Positions 1 through 8,495 of a DNA stretch of 64,000 nt are shown here, piece by piece. Both the position numbers and the translations under genes were made by a program. Numbering within the stretch: the first letter of the stretch is position 1; each line of letters starts with the position of its first letter. Where the stretch lies: contig JAUMWD010000001.1 of NCBI GenBank assembly GCA_030529825.1, positions 38,935 to 102,934 on the forward strand, given 5' to 3'. This DNA comes from Bacillota bacterium. Its GTDB lineage: Bacteria; Bacillota; Clostridia; Oscillospirales; Oscillospiraceae. Below the pieces are notes generated by a model. That model did not search any database. It worked only from the letters and a program-made list of their open reading frames with translations, and was not told the origin of the DNA.

Positions 1-87
1 GGCTACGGTTACGGCTATGGCTATAGCTATGGCTATGGCAATAAAAAATACGGTTACGGTGAAGCCGAATCAGGTGATGAACAATGA
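1..87 (+). CDS. C-terminal tail of a tyrosine-protein kinase (CpsD/BY-kinase type), partial
   Basis: The window opens inside a gene in frame 1 that ends with TGA at 85-87. The visible 28 residues are an alternating Gly-Tyr stretch (about nine tyrosines) followed by an acidic end, EAESGDEQ. Tyrosine clusters at the extreme C terminus are the autophosphorylation tail of bacterial BY-kinases that control capsule or exopolysaccharide polymerisation. The stop overlaps the next start as ATGA, so the two are translationally coupled, and the next genes (nucleotide-sugar dehydratase, LCP ligase) fit a surface-polysaccharide operon. The catalytic domain lies outside the window, so the identification rests on the tail and context only. 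Confidence 0.65.
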   Translation, partial: GYGYGYGYSYGYGNKKYGYGEAESGDEQ

Positions 88-2018
88 AATCGGTCATAAA
101 TAGCATGAACAAACAAAAACTGATAAGAGTTATTGCTCTGGCTGTCTGCGACATCATTATTGCGTGGATAGCTGCATTTCTGGCGTTATATATAAGATTT
201 GAGCTGGATGCGGATGTGATGCTTAAAAGCGGCTTCTACGGTAATCTTTTGAAGGCACAGATAATTGCGGCGATTTGCATTGTACCCTCCTTTGCGGTCT
301 TCAACCTTTACAACAGCCTTTGGGAATTCGCAAGTATTTCCGAGCTTGTGAGAATTGCCGTCGCATCCCTTGTGGCAACGGTTGTCATGGAATTCGCGCT
401 GCTGATGTTAGGTGCTCATATGCCGCGCAGCTTCCCGATCATATATGTGATGCTCATAATCATGCTCTGCGGTTTGCTGCGCTTTGCCTACCGGGGAATC
501 AGACGCTTCCGAGCCGGCATGAACGGTAAAGGACAGAAGCGGACAATGCTCATAGGCGGCGGTCAGGCAGGTGCAATGGTGCTGCGTGAGTTTAGCTACA
601 GCGCCCACTCAAAAAACAAGGTTGTCTGCATAATCGACGACGACCATGCCAAGCGCGGTACCTATATTTACGGTGTTAAGGTCGTAGGCGGCAAGGAAGC
701 TATCATTGACGCGGCGGAAAAATACAAGGTGGAGGAGATAATAATCGCAATTCCCTCCGCAAGCCGCCGTCAGAAGCTGGATATCCTTGAAATCTGTCAT
801 GAAACCGGCTGCAGCCTCCGTACGCTTCCCGGCATCTATCAGCTGGCAAACGGCGATGTGAGCATTCAGAAAATCCGTGAGGTTGATATCGAAGATCTGC
901 TGGGACGCGATATAGTAAAAATCAATCTTGACGAGGTGGCGGGATACATTACCGGCAAGACCGTTCTCGTAACCGGCGGCGGCGGAAGCATCGGCAGTGA
1001 GCTTTGCCGTCAGGCGGCACAGCAGAAGCCCAAGCGTCTTATTATCTTTGATATTTACGAGAATAATGCCTATGACCTTCAGATGGAGCTTAAGCGAAAC
1101 CATCCTGAGCTGGAGCTAACGGTTCTCATCGGCTCCGTACGCGACTACAAACGCGTTTTCAATATTTTTGAAAAGTACAAGCCTGACCTCGTATGCCACG
1201 CGGCAGCCCATAAGCATGTTCCCCTTATGGAGGATTCCCCCTTTGAGGCAATCAAGAACAATGTCTTCGGCACCTACAATGTGGCAAAGGCGGCGGCACT
1301 CAACGGCACGGGAAGATTTATTCTGATTTCCACCGACAAGGCTGTCAATCCCACCAATGTTATGGGTGCCTCCAAGCGCATCTGCGAGATGATTGTCCAG
1401 ATGTGGAATGAGTGCTCCGATACAGAGTATGTGGCGGTGCGCTTCGGCAATGTTCTCGGTTCTGCAGGCAGTGTAATTCCTCTGTTCCGCAGACAGATTA
1501 AAGAGGGCGGTCCCGTAACCGTAACGGACAAGAATGTCATTCGCTACTTCATGACAATCCCCGAAGCAGTTCAGCTCATTTTCCAGGCCGGCGCTTATGC
1601 CAAGGGCGGCGAGATTTTCGTTCTGGACATGGGCGAGCCCGTCAGAATTGATGACCTTGCCAGAAATATGATAAGACTCTCCGGACTTGAGCCGGATGTG
1701 GATATTCCCGTTGTGTATACGGGTCTTCGCCCCGGCGAAAAGCTTTATGAGGAGCTGCTGCTTTCCGGCGAGGGAATGCAAAAAACAGACAACGACCTGA
1801 TTTACATAGGCCACGAAATTGACTTTGACAGAACTGACTTTGCAGTAAATCTTGAGGCGCTGCGGGACATGGATGAGAAGGATGAGGAGGCTCTTCGCGA
1901 CAAGATTGCGGAGATCGTTCCCACCTATCACAGAGTAGACAGGCCCCAGAAAAAACAGAGCACCGGTGAGAATAAGAAAGAAGGTGTCGCATGGGCAGAC
2001 ATGGAGCTCACGAGATAA
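84..2018 (+). CDS. Membrane nucleotide-sugar 4,6-dehydratase (CapD/WbpM/PglF family)
   Basis: 644 residues, the usual length of the large membrane-bound UDP-GlcNAc 4,6-dehydratases that make 4-keto-6-deoxy sugars for glycans. Four hydrophobic segments lie in roughly the first 130 residues, a CoA-binding-like Rossmann region follows, and the SDR domain starts with GGGGSIG near residue 300. The catalytic region reads STDKAVNPTNVMGASK, with Met in the place of the usual YxxxK tyrosine, which is characteristic of this subfamily (FlaA1, WbpM, PglF). The ATG overlaps the kinase stop by ATGA. It is likely co-transcribed with the kinase upstream and the LCP protein downstream. The exact sugar product cannot be told from sequence. 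Confidence 0.9.
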   Translation: MKSVINSMNKQKLIRVIALAVCDIIIAWIAAFLALYIRFELDADVMLKSGFYGNLLKAQIIAAICIVPSFAVFNLYNSLWEFASISELVRIAVASLVATVVMEFALLMLGAHMPRSFPIIYVMLIIMLCGLLRFAYRGIRRFRAGMNGKGQKRTMLIGGGQAGAMVLREFSYSAHSKNKVVCIIDDDHAKRGTYIYGVKVVGGKEAIIDAAEKYKVEEIIIAIPSASRRQKLDILEICHETGCSLRTLPGIYQLANGDVSIQKIREVDIEDLLGRDIVKINLDEVAGYITGKTVLVTGGGGSIGSELCRQAAQQKPKRLIIFDIYENNAYDLQMELKRNHPELELTVLIGSVRDYKRVFNIFEKYKPDLVCHAAAHKHVPLMEDSPFEAIKNNVFGTYNVAKAAALNGTGRFILISTDKAVNPTNVMGASKRICEMIVQMWNECSDTEYVAVRFGNVLGSAGSVIPLFRRQIKEGGPVTVTDKNVIRYFMTIPEAVQLIFQAGAYAKGGEIFVLDMGEPVRIDDLARNMIRLSGLEPDVDIPVVYTGLRPGEKLYEELLLSGEGMQKTDNDLIYIGHEIDFDRTDFAVNLEALRDMDEKDEEALRDKIAEIVPTYHRVDRPQKKQSTGENKKEGVAWADMELTR

Positions 2019-3121
2019 AAAAGCCTGAAAAGGAAGATATGACCGCTGAAGAGCTTCCCCGGGAAGAGAATGTTTCCGAAGAGAAGGAAACACCGAAGAA
2101 AAAAGAAAAGAAAAAAATGAGCAAGGGAACAAAAACCCTGCTGATAATAGCCTGCGTTATCCTTGCTGTGGCAGTACTCATGGCGGGAACGGTGCTTGTG
2201 CTGATGAAAATCGGTCAAAACGCTCTTACCGATGACGGCAGCAATGTTGACCTTTCCAATAAGGCAGATGTTCTGGAAAACGGCATGATACGCTATAACG
2301 GCAAGCTTTACCGCTATAACGATGAAGTCACAACCATACTGCTCATGGGCATCGACGAAAGGGCAAAGACTGAATTCGACGGTGTATACGGTGACGGCAA
2401 TCAGTCCGATGTCAATGTCCTGCTGGTTATGGACCCGGTAAATGAGAAAATGACGCTTTTGGCGATTTCCCGTGACGCCATGTGTGAGCTGAAGGTGCTT
2501 GATGAAGAGGGAAACTACCTCGGCCCCACAACGGGCCAGCTTGCCCTGTCCTATTGCTACGGTGACGGCGCCGAGCGAAGCTGTGAGCTCACCTGCGATG
2601 CGGTTTCCGGAATACTCCGCGGAATAAGTGTGCCTGCCTACGGCTCGATTTACATGAACGGCATTGCGGATTTGGTTGACCTTGTGGGCGGCGTGGAGAT
2701 AACCGCGTCGAAGACCTTCGGATCCTTTGTCGAGGGGCAGAAGGTGACACTTAAGGGCGATCTGACGGAGAAATATATCCGCCCCCGAGAGCATACCACA
2801 GAGGGTAACAACGAGCGTATGGAGCGCCAGCACCAGGTGCTTTTGGCTCTGGTGAACAAGGCACTCAGCTCCGCGAAGAACGATCCCTTCTCAATACCCG
2901 AGCTTTACAGAGGCGTCAACGAAAATGTAACAACAAATATTGATGTCTCCATGATGGCCTATCTTGCAAAGACGGCAGTTGGTCTTGACTTTGACAACAC
3001 CATACACAATGTGGAGGGTGAGTCTGTGCTGGGCGAGAAGAATTACGCCGAGTTCAACATAGACGAGGACGCACTCTTTGACACCATCGTTGAGCTGTAC
3101 TATCTCCCTGTTGAGGGATAA
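1991..3121 (+). CDS. LCP family (LytR-CpsA-Psr) cell-wall glycopolymer ligase
   Basis: 376 residues. A long charged cytoplasmic segment (about 45 residues, rich in Lys/Glu) precedes a single membrane anchor, then the extracellular LCP domain, with TTILLMGIDER, a SDVNVLLVMDP strand and the ISRD arginine motif typical of the family. LCP proteins transfer undecaprenyl-phosphate-linked glycopolymers to peptidoglycan, which suits the polysaccharide genes upstream. The first in-frame ATG overlaps the upstream gene by 28 bases behind an AAGGTG-like site. A second ATG at 2039 behind AAGGAAG is an equally reasonable start and would remove 16 residues. Confidence 0.9.
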   Translation: MGRHGAHEIKKPEKEDMTAEELPREENVSEEKETPKKKEKKKMSKGTKTLLIIACVILAVAVLMAGTVLVLMKIGQNALTDDGSNVDLSNKADVLENGMIRYNGKLYRYNDEVTTILLMGIDERAKTEFDGVYGDGNQSDVNVLLVMDPVNEKMTLLAISRDAMCELKVLDEEGNYLGPTTGQLALSYCYGDGAERSCELTCDAVSGILRGISVPAYGSIYMNGIADLVDLVGGVEITASKTFGSFVEGQKVTLKGDLTEKYIRPREHTTEGNNERMERQHQVLLALVNKALSSAKNDPFSIPELYRGVNENVTTNIDVSMMAYLAKTAVGLDFDNTIHNVEGESVLGEKNYAEFNIDEDALFDTIVELYYLPVEG

Positions 3122-3137
3122 AGGACTAAAAAAACAG

Positions 3138-3166
3138 TTGCAATAAAATGGGAAATAGTGTATCAT
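3138..3166 (+). promoter_or_regulatory. Sigma-A promoter for the sortase substrate gene
   Basis: TTGCAA, a 17-base spacer and TATCAT, followed by a short leader and a GGAGG ribosome binding site ahead of the ATG at 3209. Confidence 0.7.
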
Positions 3167-3208
3167 ATATTGTAACTAATTTTAATTACACTGAATGGAG
3201 GATATTTT

Positions 3209-3436
3209 ATGAAGAAATTCGTAGCCATTCTTTTGATACTTGTTATGGTATTTGCACTTAGCAGCGTGGCATTTGCCGCCACCGATGTTGTAAGCCCCGA
3301 GGGCACTGACGGTGAGCATGATGAGCCTTCTCCCCAGACCGGCGATCTTGCAAACATCTACTGGATTGTAATTGCCGCTGTTCTGGCAGTAGGAGTTGCA
3401 TTCTTCTGCGGCAAGAAGCTCATTGCCGAAAAGTAA
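3209..3436 (+). CDS. Miniature sortase substrate (signal peptide, 21-residue mature peptide, SPQTG sorting signal)
   Basis: 75 residues with a complete secretion-and-sorting layout. A signal peptide (about residues 1-23, ending VAFA) is followed by an acidic linker and then SPQTGD, a hydrophobic helix and a tail with GKK. SPQTG fits the (S/P)PxTG motif described for Clostridioides difficile sortase B. If cleaved after Ala23 and between Thr and Gly, only about 21 residues would be left on the wall. It has its own promoter, a GGAGG site, and a strong hairpin separating it from the class B sortase gene 65 bases downstream. No function beyond being a sortase substrate can be read. Confidence 0.8.
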   Translation: MKKFVAILLILVMVFALSSVAFAATDVVSPEGTDGEHDEPSPQTGDLANIYWIVIAAVLAVGVAFFCGKKLIAEK

Positions 3437-3448
3437 GCTATCAAAAGC

Positions 3449-3491
3449 AAAGCATAGCTCCATGACAAATGTCATGGAGCTATGCTTTTAG
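3449..3491 (+). terminator. Perfect 19-bp hairpin between sortase substrate and sortase
   Basis: Arms 3449-3467 and 3470-3488 are perfectly complementary around AA and are followed by a short T run (TTTTA). It would end most transcripts from the strong upstream promoter and let a minority read into the sortase, so the substrate would be made in excess. Confidence 0.75.
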
Positions 3492-3500
3492 GAGAACCCT

Positions 3501-4265
3501 ATGGAGAAAAGGAAAATCGTAAGACTTGTTCTTATATTGCTTATCCTTGCGGCGCTCTGTGTAATCGGCTACTGCGGCTGGTACATTTACCAGTATTACA
3601 TGGGCGAAAGGCTGGGGGATGAAATCCGCGGCAGCTGGACCGATGTTACCATTGATACCAATGCCGAAAAAATCGTCATTCCCGTGGACTTTAAAGAGCT
3701 TTGGGAAATCAACGAGGATATTTATGCCTGGATAAGCATACCCGATACGGAGATAAGCTATCCCATCGTTCAGAGCGCTGACGACAACAGCTTTTATGTG
3801 CGGCGAAGCGAGGCCGGCGTTTACTATTCGGGCGGCTGTATCTATACCGAAAATTACAACAGCAAGGATTTCACTGACTCTCTCACCGTTGTGTACGGTC
3901 ACAATCTGCGCTCCGGCAGAATGTTCGCGGAGCTTAACAGTTTTTCCGATGCACAGTTCTTCTCCGAGTATAAATACATTTATGTGTTCCTGCCGGACAG
4001 AGCCTTGGTGTATGAGATCTTCGCTTCAGTTCCCCATATTAACAGGCACCTGCTGGCAAATGAGGATATGAATGATCCCGTGGAGCTGGAAAAGTTCTTT
4101 GACGGTGTAATGAAAACTCTTGATACAAGGGCAAACTTCCGCGAGGGAATAGACCTTGATTTTGAAAACGACAGATTCATTGCGCTGTCCACCTGCCTTC
4201 AGGGCGATAACACACAGCGATATCTTGTTTTCGGAAGGCTGACGGAAGAAATACCTGCGGCATAA
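3501..4265 (+). CDS. srtB: Class B sortase
   Basis: 254 residues: an N-terminal membrane anchor (about 9-32) and a sortase domain with the catalytic triad visible as His134 in VVYGHN, Cys232 in LSTC and Arg240 in RYLVFGR. The pattern INEDIYAWISIPDTEISYPIV and the spacing of the triad are those of class B enzymes. It cleaves a sorting signal between Thr and Gly and joins the substrate to peptidoglycan. The upstream 75-residue protein is the obvious partner. There is an AGGAG site nine bases before the ATG; expression probably depends on read-through of the hairpin at 3449-3491. Confidence 0.93.
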   Translation: MEKRKIVRLVLILLILAALCVIGYCGWYIYQYYMGERLGDEIRGSWTDVTIDTNAEKIVIPVDFKELWEINEDIYAWISIPDTEISYPIVQSADDNSFYVRRSEAGVYYSGGCIYTENYNSKDFTDSLTVVYGHNLRSGRMFAELNSFSDAQFFSEYKYIYVFLPDRALVYEIFASVPHINRHLLANEDMNDPVELEKFFDGVMKTLDTRANFREGIDLDFENDRFIALSTCLQGDNTQRYLVFGRLTEEIPAA

Positions 4266-4267
4266 TT

Positions 4268-4299
4268 AAAACTCCCGATTGAAAATCGGGAGTTTTTTT
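4268..4299. terminator. Bidirectional terminator between srtB and galE
   Basis: Arms AAAACTCCCGATT and AATCGGGAGTTTT around a three-base loop, with a T tract on the plus strand and an A tract on the other side. It serves the convergent srtB and galE genes. Confidence 0.9.
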
Positions 4300-5317
4300 A
4301 TCCTTTGCGGTAGCCGTCGGGATTTTTCGTCTGCCAGTTCCAGCTGTCGCGGCACATATCCTCAAGATTAAGCTTTGCCCTCCAGCCCATAAGCCTTGCG
4401 CTCTTGTCGGGGCAGCAGTAGCTGACGGCAAGGTCACCGGGACGGCGGTCAACGATTTTATAGGGAATTTTCAGCTTGTTTGCGTTTTCAAAGGCATGCA
4501 CCATGTCAAGCACGCTGTATCCCTCGCCGGTGCCGAGGTTGAAAACGCTTTCACCGCGGTTGTTCTCCATATAGGCAATTGCGGCAACATGACCTTTTGC
4601 CAGGTCAACAACATGGATGTAGTCCCGGACGCCGGTGCCGTCGGGAGTGTCATAGTCGCTGCCGAAAACGCGGAGATAGGGGAATTTACCTATTGCGGTC
4701 TGGGAGATGTAAGGCATGAGGTTGTTGGGAATGCCCCGAGGATCCTCACCGATGAGTCCGCTTTCGTGGGCGCCCACAGGATTAAAGTAGCGCAGAAGCA
4801 CCACGGCCCACCGGGGGTCAGTTTTGACATAGTCACGGAGAATCTGCTCGCACATGAACTTTGTCCAGCCGTAGGGATTGGTGCAGTGACCTGTCCTTGA
4901 GGTCTCGTAAAGAGGCATCTCGTTGTCACCGTCATATACGGTGGCAGAGGAGGAGAATATGATGCTTTTAACGCCGTGGTCACGCATGGCCTCGCAGAGG
5001 GTGATGGTGGAGCCCAGATTGTTGTCGTAGTATTCAAGGGGCATTTCCACGGATTCGCCCACGGCCTTAAGACCGGCAAAATGGATGACGCAGTCAATGC
5101 TGTGCTTTTCGAAAATCTCATCCAGCTTTTCGCGGTTTCTCACATCCGCTTCATAGAAGACGACGGATTTGCCCGTAATCTGCTCAATGCGTTTTCCCGC
5201 CTCGGCGCTGGAGTTGACGAGGTTGTCGATTATTACAACATCCATACCCTGCTGAAGAAGCTCAACGCAGGTATGGCTTCCGATATATCCCATTCCGCCT
5301 GTAACAAGTACTGTCAT
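4298..5317 (-). CDS. galE: UDP-glucose 4-epimerase
   Basis: 339 residues, the standard length. It has the NAD-binding GGMGYIGSH at the N terminus, the catalytic SSSATVYD serine and the YGWTK tyrosine/lysine pair. It interconverts UDP-glucose and UDP-galactose for galactose use and for surface glycans. It is monocistronic: its own promoter lies at 5351-5379 and a shared terminator lies at its 3' end. An AAGGAG site sits just ahead of the ATG. Its position next to polysaccharide genes suggests a role in supplying nucleotide sugars, though this is inference. Confidence 0.96.
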   Translation of the reverse strand: MTVLVTGGMGYIGSHTCVELLQQGMDVVIIDNLVNSSAEAGKRIEQITGKSVVFYEADVRNREKLDEIFEKHSIDCVIHFAGLKAVGESVEMPLEYYDNNLGSTITLCEAMRDHGVKSIIFSSSATVYDGDNEMPLYETSRTGHCTNPYGWTKFMCEQILRDYVKTDPRWAVVLLRYFNPVGAHESGLIGEDPRGIPNNLMPYISQTAIGKFPYLRVFGSDYDTPDGTGVRDYIHVVDLAKGHVAAIAYMENNRGESVFNLGTGEGYSVLDMVHAFENANKLKIPYKIVDRRPGDLAVSYCCPDKSARLMGWRAKLNLEDMCRDSWNWQTKNPDGYRKG

Positions 5318-5350
5318 ATCCGGTCTCCTTGTTAATAGTCATTATATATT

Positions 5351-5379
5351 ATTGTATTACATATAGTTTTTTTTTACAA
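5351..5379 (-). promoter_or_regulatory. galE promoter
   Basis: On the minus strand: TTGTAA, 17 bases including a run of A, then TACAAT. A TATAAT lies a few bases further on and could serve as an alternative -10. Confidence 0.6.
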
Positions 5380-5444
5380 GCCCATAAAAATATGTTTTCA
5401 AGCTCTGCTGATATGGGGAACTGCAATTAAAATCCAATTATCCG

Positions 5445-5474
5445 TTGACGGAAGGCTTGAAAAAGGAGTAAACT
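5445..5474 (+). promoter_or_regulatory. Possible promoter for the YhhN gene
   Basis: TTGACG, 18-base spacer, TAAACT, about 36 bases before the ATG at 5510. The -10 is weak. Confidence 0.45.
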
Positions 5475-5509
5475 GTTTCCATAGAAAAAAGAAAGGAAAA
5501 AAACAAAAA

Positions 5510-6217
5510 ATGGCACAAAAACTCTGCTATACAATTCTTGCCTTGGGTATTGTGATTCTCTTTTTCTATGTTAAGGAGAAGATCAAGGCCTACAGCATCA
5601 AGTCGCTTATTCTGAAGGCAGCCGTATCCTGCTGCTTTATGGGCATTGCCGCCGCAGCCGCAATGGACTGCACAAAGCCTGTATTTGCTTTCTGCACAAT
5701 CATGGGTCTGCTTCTGGGACTTCTGGGCGATATCTGGCTGGACCTGAAGTTTGTCCATCCCGAGGCTGACGCACCCTATACCTTCGCAGGCTTCTGGAGC
5801 TTTGCAATCGGTCACGCGCTGTTCATCACCGGACTTCTTGCAACCTATGCTGATTTCTCAAAGCCCCTGTACTTCATTATCCCCGTTGTTGTTGCTACCG
5901 TTGTGGGCATCGGAAATGTGTACGCGGGCCCAATTATGAAGCTCGACTACGGCAAGTTTGCCAATATCACAAAGTTCTACGGTTCCATTCTGTTCTCAAT
6001 GACTCTCATTGCAGGCTCCCTCGCCCTCATGAACGGATTCGGTGTAAAAACCCTTAACCTCATGTTCATCGGCGGTGTTTCCTTCATCATTTCCGACCTT
6101 GTGCTCTCGGGTACATACTTCGGAAAGGGCCACGAGAAGCCCATTGACTTCATTCTCAACTATGTGTTCTACTACGGCGCACAGTTCATCATCGCATTCT
6201 CTATTCTCTTTGCATGA
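5510..6217 (+). CDS. YhhN/TMEM86 family membrane protein (lysoplasmalogenase-like)
   Basis: 235 residues with about eight hydrophobic segments. The conserved family features are present: LLLGLLGDIWLDLK with two acidic residues, SFAIGHALF, and a late FIISDLVLSGTYF. Eukaryotic TMEM86B and some bacterial YhhN proteins hydrolyse the vinyl ether bond of lysoplasmalogens. Many anaerobic Clostridia make plasmalogens, so that activity is possible here, but it is not proved by the motifs. It stands alone between its promoter and a terminator at 6227. Confidence 0.8.
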   Translation: MAQKLCYTILALGIVILFFYVKEKIKAYSIKSLILKAAVSCCFMGIAAAAAMDCTKPVFAFCTIMGLLLGLLGDIWLDLKFVHPEADAPYTFAGFWSFAIGHALFITGLLATYADFSKPLYFIIPVVVATVVGIGNVYAGPIMKLDYGKFANITKFYGSILFSMTLIAGSLALMNGFGVKTLNLMFIGGVSFIISDLVLSGTYFGKGHEKPIDFILNYVFYYGAQFIIAFSILFA

Positions 6218-6226
6218 TAAAGCTTA

Positions 6227-6260
6227 ACAAAGCCGCACTCATAGAGTGCGGCTTTGTCTA
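6227..6260 (+). terminator. Terminator after the YhhN gene
   Basis: A perfect 14-bp stem (6227-6240 with 6244-6257), three-base loop, GC-rich core and a short T-rich end. Confidence 0.85.
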
Positions 6261-6332
6261 TTTTGAGATAATCCTATACAAGTAAAATGCAATAAGATAT
6301 AATGAGCATATCCGAAAAGGGAGGTAAATGCC

Positions 6333-7610
6333 GTGAAATACGCAATTATTAACGCATTGGTTTTAAGCGGACATGAGGATATGAGGGCGGAGAAAAAGGC
6401 ACTGCTCATTGAAAACGGGCGCATTGCCGCAATTGCCGATGACGCAGGCAAATTCGGCAGGGTGAAAACTGTTGATATTGGCGGGAAATACCTCATGCCG
6501 GGGCTTATTAACCTCCATGTGCATCTGCCGGGCTCCGGTATGCCTAACTATACAAAAAAGCAGAACGCGAAAACCGTTCGGCTTCTCATGGGAAACCCCG
6601 TGACACGCACGGCGGTGTTCTTCCTTTGCTATAAATTTGCACGTACCCAGCTCATGAGCGGTGTCACTACCATCCGCACCGTGGGCGGCTTGGGAAATGT
6701 GGACTCCCGCATACGCGACAGTGTCAATAGGGGCAGACTTTTGGGCCCTCGTGTGCTGGCGTCAAACATGGCAGTGTCCGTACCCAACGGACACATGGCA
6801 GGTGTACTGGCCTACGAGGCAAAAACTCCCGAGGACTGCGTAAGGCTTGTGGATAAGATTGCGGAGAGCAAGCCTGATCTCATTAAGATAATGATTACCG
6901 GCGGTGTGCTTGATGCAAAGAAGCGGGGGGAGCCCGGTGAGCTGAAAATGCCTCCCGAGCTTGTAAAGGCCTGCTGTGATGAGGCCCACAGACTGGGCTT
7001 CAAGGTTGCCGCCCATGTGGAAAGCCCCGCAGGACTTAAGGCGGCATTGGAAAACGGCGTTGACACCGTGGAGCACGGTGCCTTCACCGATGAAGCTATG
7101 GCGGAGCTTTTCAAAGCGCGGAACGCGGCGGAAATCTGCACCATTTCGCCCGCAATACCCACGGCGCTTTTTGAGCTTGAGGTGTCCCATTCCACAGAGC
7201 TTGTGAAGTATAACAGCGGCGTGGTCCTGGAGGGTGTAATCGACTGCGCGAAAAAGGGCCTTGAAAAGGGCTACCCCGTAGGCCTCGGCACGGATACGGC
7301 CTGCCCCTTTGTAACCCATTACGATATGTGGCGCGAGCTGTGCTATTTCAAAAAATATTTAGGTGTCAGCAACGCCTTTGCATTGCACACCGCCACGGAG
7401 GTAAATGCGGAAATCGCAGGTATTTCCCGGGAAACGGGCACCGTGGAGACGGGGAAGTCCGCAGACTTTCTCATTACCGAGGACAATCCCCTTGAGGATT
7501 TGCAGGCTCTCCGCACTCCCGCCATGGTAGTTATACGTGGTAAGGTTATTAAAAAGCCCAGTGTCAAGAAATTCGAATATGTAGAAAAAGAACTGGATAA
7601 GTACATGTGA
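6333..7610 (+). CDS. Amidohydrolase family protein (imidazolonepropionase-like)
   Basis: 425 residues starting with GTG behind a strong AAGGGAGGT site. Metal ligands of the amidohydrolase barrel are visible in order: LINLHVH near residue 62, the AAHVES and VEHGAF histidines, and GTDTACP for the final aspartate. The lysine position is covered by LIKIMITGG. The substrate is unknown; relatives act on cyclic amides, dipeptides or lactones. A TATAAT lies at 6298-6303 with only a weak -35. The stop is one base before the start of the EamA transporter, so the pair may handle the same metabolite. Confidence 0.88.
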   Translation: MKYAIINALVLSGHEDMRAEKKALLIENGRIAAIADDAGKFGRVKTVDIGGKYLMPGLINLHVHLPGSGMPNYTKKQNAKTVRLLMGNPVTRTAVFFLCYKFARTQLMSGVTTIRTVGGLGNVDSRIRDSVNRGRLLGPRVLASNMAVSVPNGHMAGVLAYEAKTPEDCVRLVDKIAESKPDLIKIMITGGVLDAKKRGEPGELKMPPELVKACCDEAHRLGFKVAAHVESPAGLKAALENGVDTVEHGAFTDEAMAELFKARNAAEICTISPAIPTALFELEVSHSTELVKYNSGVVLEGVIDCAKKGLEKGYPVGLGTDTACPFVTHYDMWRELCYFKKYLGVSNAFALHTATEVNAEIAGISRETGTVETGKSADFLITEDNPLEDLQALRTPAMVVIRGKVIKKPSVKKFEYVEKELDKYM

Positions 7611-7611
7611 A

Positions 7612-8481
7612 ATGGTAAAGAAGTCCTATGTAAAATATCTGCTGTCGGTGCTGATTTTCGGCAGCAACGGCATAATAGCAAGCTGTATTGCGCTGAACAG
7701 CTATGAAATCGTGCTTTGCCGCTCTGCCTTGGGCGGCCTTGCGCTGGTGCTCATATGCCTGCTGACAAAGGGAAAAATGCACTTCAGAGATGAGCCGCGG
7801 CAGGCAATATTCGTGTTGATTTCGGGTATGGCCATGGGCGGAAGCTGGATGTTTTTGTACGAGGCCTATAGTCAGGTGGGCGTAGGCGTTGCATCGCTGC
7901 TGTACTACTGCGGGCCCGTAATCGTCATGGCTCTGTCACCGCTGGTGTTTCGGGAAAAGCTCACAGTCCCCAAAATCGTCGGCTTCCTCGCCGTTATCAT
8001 CGGTGTGGTGCTCATAAACGGCACAGACCGCGAGGAAATAAACCCCTGGGGCATATTCTGCGGCATCATGGGCGCGGTGCTCTATGCGCTGATGCTCATA
8101 ACAAATAAAAAAGCAACGAAAATCGTTGGACTTGAAAACTCCATGCTTCAGGTCACATCGGCGCTGCTTGTGGTGGGCGTGTATGTGCTCATAAAACAGG
8201 GCTTTTCCATGCAGATTGAACGCGGGGATTGGCTGCCGATTATTGTTCTCGGCGTTGTAAATACGGGCCTGGGCTGCTATTTCTATTTCTCGTCCATCGA
8301 TTATCTTCCCGTTCAGACCGTAGCCGTGTGCGGCTATATAGAGCCTCTGGCGGCGGTGGTGTTCGGCGCAATCATCCTCCATGAGAGTATGGATGCGCTT
8401 AAAATTCTCGGCGCGGTGCTAATTCTCGGCGGCGCCATGTTTGCAGAACTATATAAAACCCAAAAAACCGAACTCGTCTGA
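7612..8481 (+). CDS. EamA-family drug/metabolite transporter
   Basis: 289 residues forming about ten hydrophobic helices in two EamA repeats, the second carrying the usual YIEPLAAVVFG signature near the end. EamA proteins export amino acids, nucleobases or other small metabolites. The ATG follows the amidohydrolase stop by one base, so translation is coupled and the transporter may export the product or import the substrate of that enzyme. The stop codon lies inside the loop of the terminator hairpin at 8462-8495. No substrate can be predicted. Confidence 0.9.
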   Translation: MVKKSYVKYLLSVLIFGSNGIIASCIALNSYEIVLCRSALGGLALVLICLLTKGKMHFRDEPRQAIFVLISGMAMGGSWMFLYEAYSQVGVGVASLLYYCGPVIVMALSPLVFREKLTVPKIVGFLAVIIGVVLINGTDREEINPWGIFCGIMGAVLYALMLITNKKATKIVGLENSMLQVTSALLVVGVYVLIKQGFSMQIERGDWLPIIVLGVVNTGLGCYFYFSSIDYLPVQTVAVCGYIEPLAAVVFGAIILHESMDALKILGAVLILGGAMFAELYKTQKTELV

Positions 8482-8495
8482 GTTCGGTTTTTTTA
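8462..8495. terminator. Bidirectional terminator between EamA and DUF2461 genes
   Basis: AAAAAACCGAACT pairs with AGTTCGGTTTTTT; the EamA stop codon is in the loop and the T run overlaps the end of the convergent gene. Confidence 0.88.
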
